A stretch of 64,000 bases of DNA. Origin: Ophiura sarsii. Its lineage: Eukaryota; Echinodermata; Ophiuroidea; Amphilepidida; Ophiuridae. Positions within the stretch are counted from its first letter, which is position 1. Each line of letters begins with the position of its first letter. Position numbers and translations under genes: made by a program. Below are positions 58,672-64,000 of the stretch, in pieces. Under the pieces are notes generated by a model. It saw only the letters and a program-made list of their open reading frames with translations, ran no database searches and was not told where the DNA came from. The stretch spans positions 61,945,048 to 62,009,047 of the forward strand of contig CM069447.1 of the NCBI GenBank assembly GCA_035610835.1, given 5' to 3'.

Positions 58672-60393
58672 CAGGGCCCCATTTCATATAAGTTAAGAAT
58701 CTTCTTAAGTGGAATTACAGAGAGTGATTCTTGAACTCCTCTTAAAACTACTTGAGCCCAGGGCCCCATTTTATATAAGTTAAGAATCTTCTTAAGTGGA
58801 AATACAGAAAGTGATTCATGAACTCCTCTTAAAACTACTTGAGCCCAGGGCCCCATTTTATATAAGTTAAGAATCTCCTTAAGTGGAAATACAGAAAGTG
58901 ATTCATGAACTCCTCTTAAAACTACTTGAGCCCAGGGCCCCATTTTATATAAGTTAAGAATCTCCTTAAGTGGAAATACAGAAAGTGATTCATGAACTCC
59001 TCTTAAAACTACTTGAGCCCAGGGCCCCATTTTATATAAGTTAAGAATCTTCTTAAGTGGAAATACAGAAAGTGATTCATGAACTCCTCTTAAAACTACT
59101 TGAGCCCAGGGCCCCATTTTATATAAGTTAAGAATCTTCTTAAGTGGAAATGCAGAAAGTGATTCATGAACTCCTCTTAAAACTACTTGAGTCCAGGGCC
59201 CCATTTTATATAAGTTAAGAATCTTCTTAAGTGGAAATACAGAAAGTGATTCATGAACTCCTCTTAAAACTACTTGAGCACAGGGCCCCATTTTATATAA
59301 GTTAAGAATCTTCTTAAGCGGAATTACAGAAAGTGATTACTGAACTCCTCTTAAACTACTTGAGCCCAGGGCCCCATTTTATATAAGTTAAGAATCTTCT
59401 TAAGTGGAAATACAGAAAGTGATTCATGAACTTCTCTTAAAACTACTTGAGCACAGGGCCCCATTTTATATAAGTTAAGAATCTTCTTAAGTGGAAATAC
59501 AGAAAGTGATTCATGAACTCCTCTTAAACCTACTTGAGCCCAGGGCCCCATTTTATATAAGTTAAGAATCTTCTTAAGTGGAAATACAGAAAGTGATTCA
59601 TGAACTCCTCTTAAACCTACTTGAGCCCAGGGCCCCATTTTATATAAGTTAAGAATCTTCTTAAGTGGAAATGCAGAAAGTGATTCATGAACTCCTCTTA
59701 AAACTACTTGAGCCCAGGGCCCCATTTTATATAAGTTAAGAATCTTCTTAAGTGGAAATGCAGAAAGTGATTCATGAACTCCTCTTAAAACTACTTGAGT
59801 CCAGGGCCCCATTTTATATAAGTTAAGAATCTTCTTAAGTGGAAATACAGAAAGTGATTCATGAACTCCTCTTAAAACTACTTGAGCACAGGGCCCCATT
59901 TTATATAAGTTAAGAATCTTCTTAAGCGGAATTACAGAAAGTGATTACTGAACTCCTCTTAAACTACTTGAGCCCAGGGCCCCATTTTATATAAGTTAAG
60001 AATCTTCTTAAGTGGAAATACAGAAAGTGATTCATGAACTTCTCTTAAAACTACTTGAGCACAGGGCCCCATTTTATATAAGTTAAGAATCTTCTTAAGT
60101 GGAAATACAGAAAGTGATTCATGAACTCCTCTTAAACCTACTTGAGCCCAGGGCCCCATTTTATATAAGTTAAGAATCTTCTTAAGTGGAAATACAGAAA
60201 GTGATTCATGAACTCCTCTTAAACCTACTTGAGCCCAGGGCCCCATTTTATATAAGTTAAGAATCTTCTTAAGTGGAAATGCAGAAAGTGATTCATGAAC
60301 TCCTCTTAAAACTACTTGAGTCCAGGGCCCCATTTTATATAAGTTAAGAATCTTCTTAAGTGGAATTACAGAGAGTGATTCTTGAACTCTTCT
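58672..60393. repeat. 87-bp minisatellite, about 20 copies, with a 7-unit higher-order repeat
   Basis: Each unit starts CAGGGCCCCATTTTATATAA and includes GTTAAGAATCTTCTTAAGTG and AAAGTGATTCATGAACTCCT. The variant unit with AAGCGGAATTACAG and ATTACTGAAC occurs at 59281 and again at 59889, 608 bp later (six 87-bp units and one 86-bp unit), and the units after both copies carry the same variants in the same order. Because 87 is divisible by 3, the minus strand stays open for up to 208 codons with a 29-residue period, but the 86-bp units break the frame and no start or domain context supports a protein. Confidence 0.95.
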
Positions 60394-60734
60394 TATATGC
60401 TTTGCTCAGAAGAATATTTAAGAATTCTTCCTAAAGTGAGCTTTATTAAGTTTAATTCATGAAGAATAAAATATGAAATCTTCTGAAGAGGAATTGATCT
60501 TAAGTCGTATTTTAAATGTTATGCAATATTTTATGCCAAATGAATAGCAATGTCATTTACAATAGGCCAAATGAATAGCATTTTGGCGATATTTTGCTGT
60601 TTTTCATCCGTTTCCGTCACACTAAATCAAAGTTTTGTTTTCACTGCATCTCCAGAAAAGTGCACTCATTAGTCAGATCAATTTACAATTAATTAAAGTT
60701 ATGGGGTATGAGGTAGAACTTATTGAATGACCCT
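60394..60734. other. Low-copy DNA
   Basis: Sequence after the array (CTTAAGAATTCTTCC and similar) echoes decayed array words, then no recognisable features. Confidence 0.4.
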
Positions 60735-61190
60735 CGTACAAAACAGATTTTTCAGAAACCTTAGTTTCTCAACTTTCAAAGTCTATCTCAAGGATTACTA
60801 ATTTTAATACATTTTTCATGGTGATTCTAAACATACTCTCTAAATGTAAAAGAGTGGTTTTCCACTTTTCAAGGAGTTAAACGCAGGACAACACGTTTTT
60901 GAGTGGAAAAACACTCTAAAAGGAGTGAAAGGGGATTTTATTTGACAATGTTCCACTCTATTGAGAGTAAAAAAATATTCACACTCATTTTAGAGTGGAC
61001 ATTTTCCACTCTAAAACGGGTTGTCCTGCGTTTCACTCCCTTCACTCCTTTTTGAGTGAATTTCCACTATTTCCTCTCTTTCCACATTAAGAGAGTAGTA
61101 ATAAAATGTAATTACTTAACTTTGACATATTTGACAAATGTGTTGGCATTTTAGAATGTGATCTGCCTGCCGCGTAATGGAAATAGGAAA
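60735..61190. mobile_element. Decayed copy of the CGCTTTCC/TTAA MITE family with a nested insertion
   Basis: ACAAAACAGATTTTTCAGAA, CTCAAGGATTACTA and TTTTCATGGTGA at the left, and TTGACA...GGCATTTT(A)GAATGT and CTGCCTGCCGCGTA at the right, are collinear with 50928-51120. Terminal inverted repeats are eroded. The middle is interrupted by the element at 60836-61095. Confidence 0.75.
60836..61095. mobile_element. TA-flanked foldback MITE with CTCTCTWAATG ends
   Basis: TA flanks both ends (60834-60835, 61096-61097). The left end CTCTCTAAATGTAAAAGAGT pairs with the right end ending CCACATTAAGAGAG. Inside, AACGCAGGACAAC pairs with GTTGTCCTGCGTTT and AGAGTGGA words repeat. The related copy at about 51039-51050 has no insertion here. 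Confidence 0.88.
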
Positions 61191-63436
61191 CTCGAGACTA
61201 AAACTGTTTAGGCCTTAATCGCACTTGTTTATGAACTTGTTTGTATTGCACATCCGTTGTTGTTGAGAGAGATTGTGCGAGATTGCGCGGGATTGCGCGA
61301 GATCAAAATAGAATCAGTAAACAAAACGACAGTAATCTCCCTTAATTCGATGGGACTTACACTAACTGACCCTGCCGCATCAAATTGCAACAACAACATG
61401 CTTCGCTTTGATTTCATTACTAAGAAAAGGATTTCGGAAATGTCTACTTTCATGCCCCAAACGACATTACGATTAAGCTTACTCAACAGCGAGCTACAGC
61501 GCATTGCCTTATCCCGTGTGCAAGATGATGTCAGGGGTTACAGAAGCATGCAATGCCAAGATTTCTGCCGTCAGTGTTTTTATTTTTTATTTATTCGGAC
61601 ATAGACTTTTGGAACAGTGGCAAACTCGACTAATGCGTCCATAAAACTTTACACAATGTTTTAGAATATAAAAAAGGAAATATATACAAATATATTCTCT
61701 CACTACCTTTAAAATATAAAAAAGGAAATATATACGAATATATATATTCTCTCACTACTTTCATAAAATTATAGTGACATGTGCGTGGCGCAATTATTTC
61801 GAGCCTCTATTAAGAAAATCCAGTCGCAAGTGAACACGGGGCGGTCATCCACGCGTAAAATTAAAAGTGTCCGCGTGACCTAAAATGTGCATTTAAAGTG
61901 ATTGTTCCGACGTGAGTGGGCTCGAGTTAACCCATGCTATGGATTTCAAAATTGTTTATACAGACTGTAACAAACAAAAAATATACATTTACATTTATGT
62001 CTTCAAGAAAATAATAATCGCAAGAAAATAAATAAATGTCATTGGTTACCATAATCAATTTATTGGGGTTTATATTTTATATTTGCTATGACTTAAATGT
62101 TGTGCCTGTTTAAACAAAATGATTATAACGAGCTGGGACAGTTTCAACGTTTTTTGGCATTTTAAAATGTGTACTAATTGAAATGATTGGCTTTGTATTA
62201 TCATCTTGCAAGGCTTATGAGCGAGGACAAAGCAAACATTTAGAAATGATTATATATTATAGGGTTCCCCACAGCAGCTCACAGGATCCAGCTGTGCACG
62301 TAATTGACAGATGGTTCAAACCGAGAACCACCATATAGATAAATAGATCGCCACCGGTTTTTGGCCAGGATCGCGTAAGATCGTGGAGCGCTTAGGTATC
62401 TACAGGCCTAGAATACTCCCTCACATCAATATTAGTTGTACCCCTGAGGTATCCAGATGCTAAGCGCTCCCGTATTTTAGAAAATATTGGCCACAAAAAT
62501 ATAGTTTCACCAAAAGATAATGGGAATTGGCAAAAATAGCCTAAATGACCAACGCCCTCTACAATCGCAGCGTGGTTTTGATTTTGGCATTACGATCGGG
62601 CGACTATAGTACAATCTGGCATACTGATACATGAAGCATGGTGGATATAGGAGGGAAGGTATACTCAATAGGAGAGGGCGTACTTCCGTATGGGTAAAAA
62701 CCGGGGAATACAAAGAATGTCCAGTCGGTAAGCCAAATCGGCTAGGTGTGATAGCGCTTTAATAGAATCCCTGACCGTGTAGTCCTACCGATGTACTAAC
62801 GATGTACTACCGTTCTAGCGATGTGATACCGTTGCGCTACCTACAGTGCAACTTACCATAACTGCCCGTTTTACCAAATTCACTTAAATGACAATAACAA
62901 CACCAATTTTCCTCCAATAAAGTCAAGTTTGGTGACACATATTCTTAACAAAGTCTTAAAGTTAACTTTTATCAGAATAATTTGGTAAAATAACCTCATT
63001 TGCGTATTATTTGCATATTTAATTAGCATCAAGTCCAAAGTACATTTTGCATTATATCTTCATGATCTAGAGATGTGTGTACGCTGGTAAACTGGAAATC
63101 AAATATGTTGTGCATATCCCTAATCCGGTTATTTTTGTATGAGCAAAATAAAACTTTTCTTTGTATTTCTTTATTTATTTGATTAATTTGCATATCTAAG
63201 AACCAATATTTGAGACTTTATTGGAAGATAACCATAACTTTAATATTGGCGTGTGAGCTGAAGACATAAACAACAAAACTGTATGAGCACTTATTATGAT
63301 TTTGTTTTAATTTTTTATTATTATGTATTTGAGCAGTGTGTATATAGTACATGTTATGCACACTCTTAGCTTTAATGTATGCAAACAATGATTCACCAGT
63401 CAGGGAACATGCATTTGAATTTACCGCGTTAGCAGT
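61191..63436. other. Low-copy DNA
   Basis: Opposite-strand frames at 61229-61604 are open but have no recognisable domains. 61666-61762 is a two-copy tandem duplication of about 50 bp (AAAAAAGGAAATATATAC, TATTCTCTCACTAC). No exon or RNA gene is recognised. Confidence 0.45.
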
Positions 63437-63466
63437 ACTATCTATCTATATATCTATCTATCTATC
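63437..63466. repeat. (TATC)n microsatellite at the LINE 3' end
   Basis: TATC tetranucleotides at 63438-63466 include the last codons and stop of the LINE frame and continue beyond it, as in RTE-like elements whose 3' tails are short microsatellites. Confidence 0.8.
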
Positions 63467-64000
63467 CCGTAGTCTTGTAGACCGTTGGGGCGCCACAGAT
63501 GCCCTGCCACCAGCTCTCTCCATCCTTTTCTATTCTCTGCCAATCTCAGAGTATCACTAAGCTTCAGGTCAGTCCATTCAGATATGTTGTCTTCCCACCT
63601 TTTTCTCTGCCGACCTCTCTTTCGCCCTCCTGGCACTGTACCTTGCAATACCGTTTTGACAAGTCCTGTTGATCGTGACACGTGCTGCCCATACCACTGT
63701 AGCTTGCGTCTTTTCACTGTGGTTAGGAGGTCTTTATAAGCGCCGAAGGTTGCAACAATTCTTTTTCTGACTTCGTCGTTGGTGATGTGGTCTTTGTAGG
63801 AAATACCAAGGAGTTTGCGAAGGCATCTCATCTCTGCAGCCTGGATTCTCCTCTCTAAGTCCGCTGTTAGGGTCCACGATTCACACGCATAGAGGAGTAT
63901 CGTGGTGACCAAGGAGTGCATCAATCTGATCTTTGACTTAAGTGAGATGTTTTTATCACTCCAGATGACCTTTAGTTTAGTCAGAGATGCTACTGTCTGT
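63454..64000 (-). mobile_element. LINE reverse transcriptase, C-terminal part, running off the window edge
   Basis: An open frame of 181 codons enters at 64000 and stops with TAG at 63454-63456. It encodes the post-catalytic region of a non-LTR reverse transcriptase: KVIWSDKNISLKSKIRLMHS near the edge, TILLYACESWTLTADLERRI (thumb-like region), RCLRKLLGISYKDHITNDEV, RRKLQWYGQHVSRS and GRKRGRQRKRWEDNI. This GRxRGRQRKRWEDNI tail is widespread in RTE-like elements of invertebrates. The frame has no stops, so the copy may be fairly young. Catalytic and endonuclease domains would lie beyond the window. The RTE clade assignment is an inference. Confidence 0.9.

Noticed and set aside
58665..60333. 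Open minus-strand frames of 208, 182 and 124 codons with a 29-residue repeat
   Set aside because: They arise because the 87-bp minisatellite unit is a multiple of three and lacks stops in that frame. The 86-bp units break the frame, and there is no start context, signal peptide or domain.
61229..61604. Opposite-strand frames of 91 and 115 codons as an exon
   Set aside because: No recognisable domain and no convincing splice sites. Both strands being open suggests composition rather than coding.

Overview
The window looks like AT-rich, intron-poor-in-exons nuclear DNA from an animal, probably a marine deuterostome invertebrate (echinoderm-like). This rests on three things: one vertebrate-style exon with a clean splice acceptor that encodes the end of a class C GPCR of the metabotropic glutamate receptor type; LINE remnants of common metazoan kinds; and a dense population of short non-autonomous DNA transposons. 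The octamer TAGGCCTA and near variants are strikingly frequent. I associate that with echinoderm-like genomes only as an impression. No prokaryotic or viral gene arrangement is present.

Only one stretch is well supported as host protein-coding sequence: the terminal exon at 55005-55586 (+), which covers the end of TM4, TM5-TM7 and the cytoplasmic tail of an mGluR-like receptor. Its upstream exons are not recognisable here, so part of 1-55004 is probably intron or intergenic DNA. The other coding-derived sequences are retrotransposon remnants: a LINE reverse-transcriptase C-terminus running off the right edge (63454-64000, -) and a 28-residue LINE tail at 8342-8434 (+).

Layout. 1-6 kb: a foldback MITE, a palindrome beside a 32-bp minisatellite, and a 101-bp tandem array split by a TTAA-flanked foldback element. 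6-10.4 kb: duplicated C/T-rich repeats, a TA-flanked MITE, a LINE insertion, and a nested pair of terminal-inverted-repeat elements. 10.4-15 kb: mostly low-copy DNA carrying about eleven copies of a 17-bp motif. 15-31 kb: TTAA, mariner-like, hAT-like and CCGG-ended elements plus diverged direct duplications. 31-48 kb: a mosaic of repeat copies (A-D) with several nested insertions whose empty sites survive in paralogous copies, a dispersed repeat with a tRNA-Asn-like module, and a foldback element carrying a TA-flanked insertion. 48-55 kb: low-copy DNA with a few MITEs. 55-58.6 kb: the receptor exon, a duplication reaching into its stop codon, and a transposon in the downstream DNA. 58.6-60.4 kb: an 87-bp minisatellite of about 20 units with higher-order structure. 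60.4-64 kb: a nested MITE, low-copy DNA and the LINE.

The genes do not form a pathway. The main biological content is a layered record of transposon insertion, much of it datable in relative terms because paralogous empty sites lie in the same window. The items most worth following up are the 17-bp motif cluster (10.9-14.8 kb), the tRNA-like module inside a larger repeat, the duplication of the receptor stop-codon region, and the paired CRE/TATA block beside the 87-bp array.
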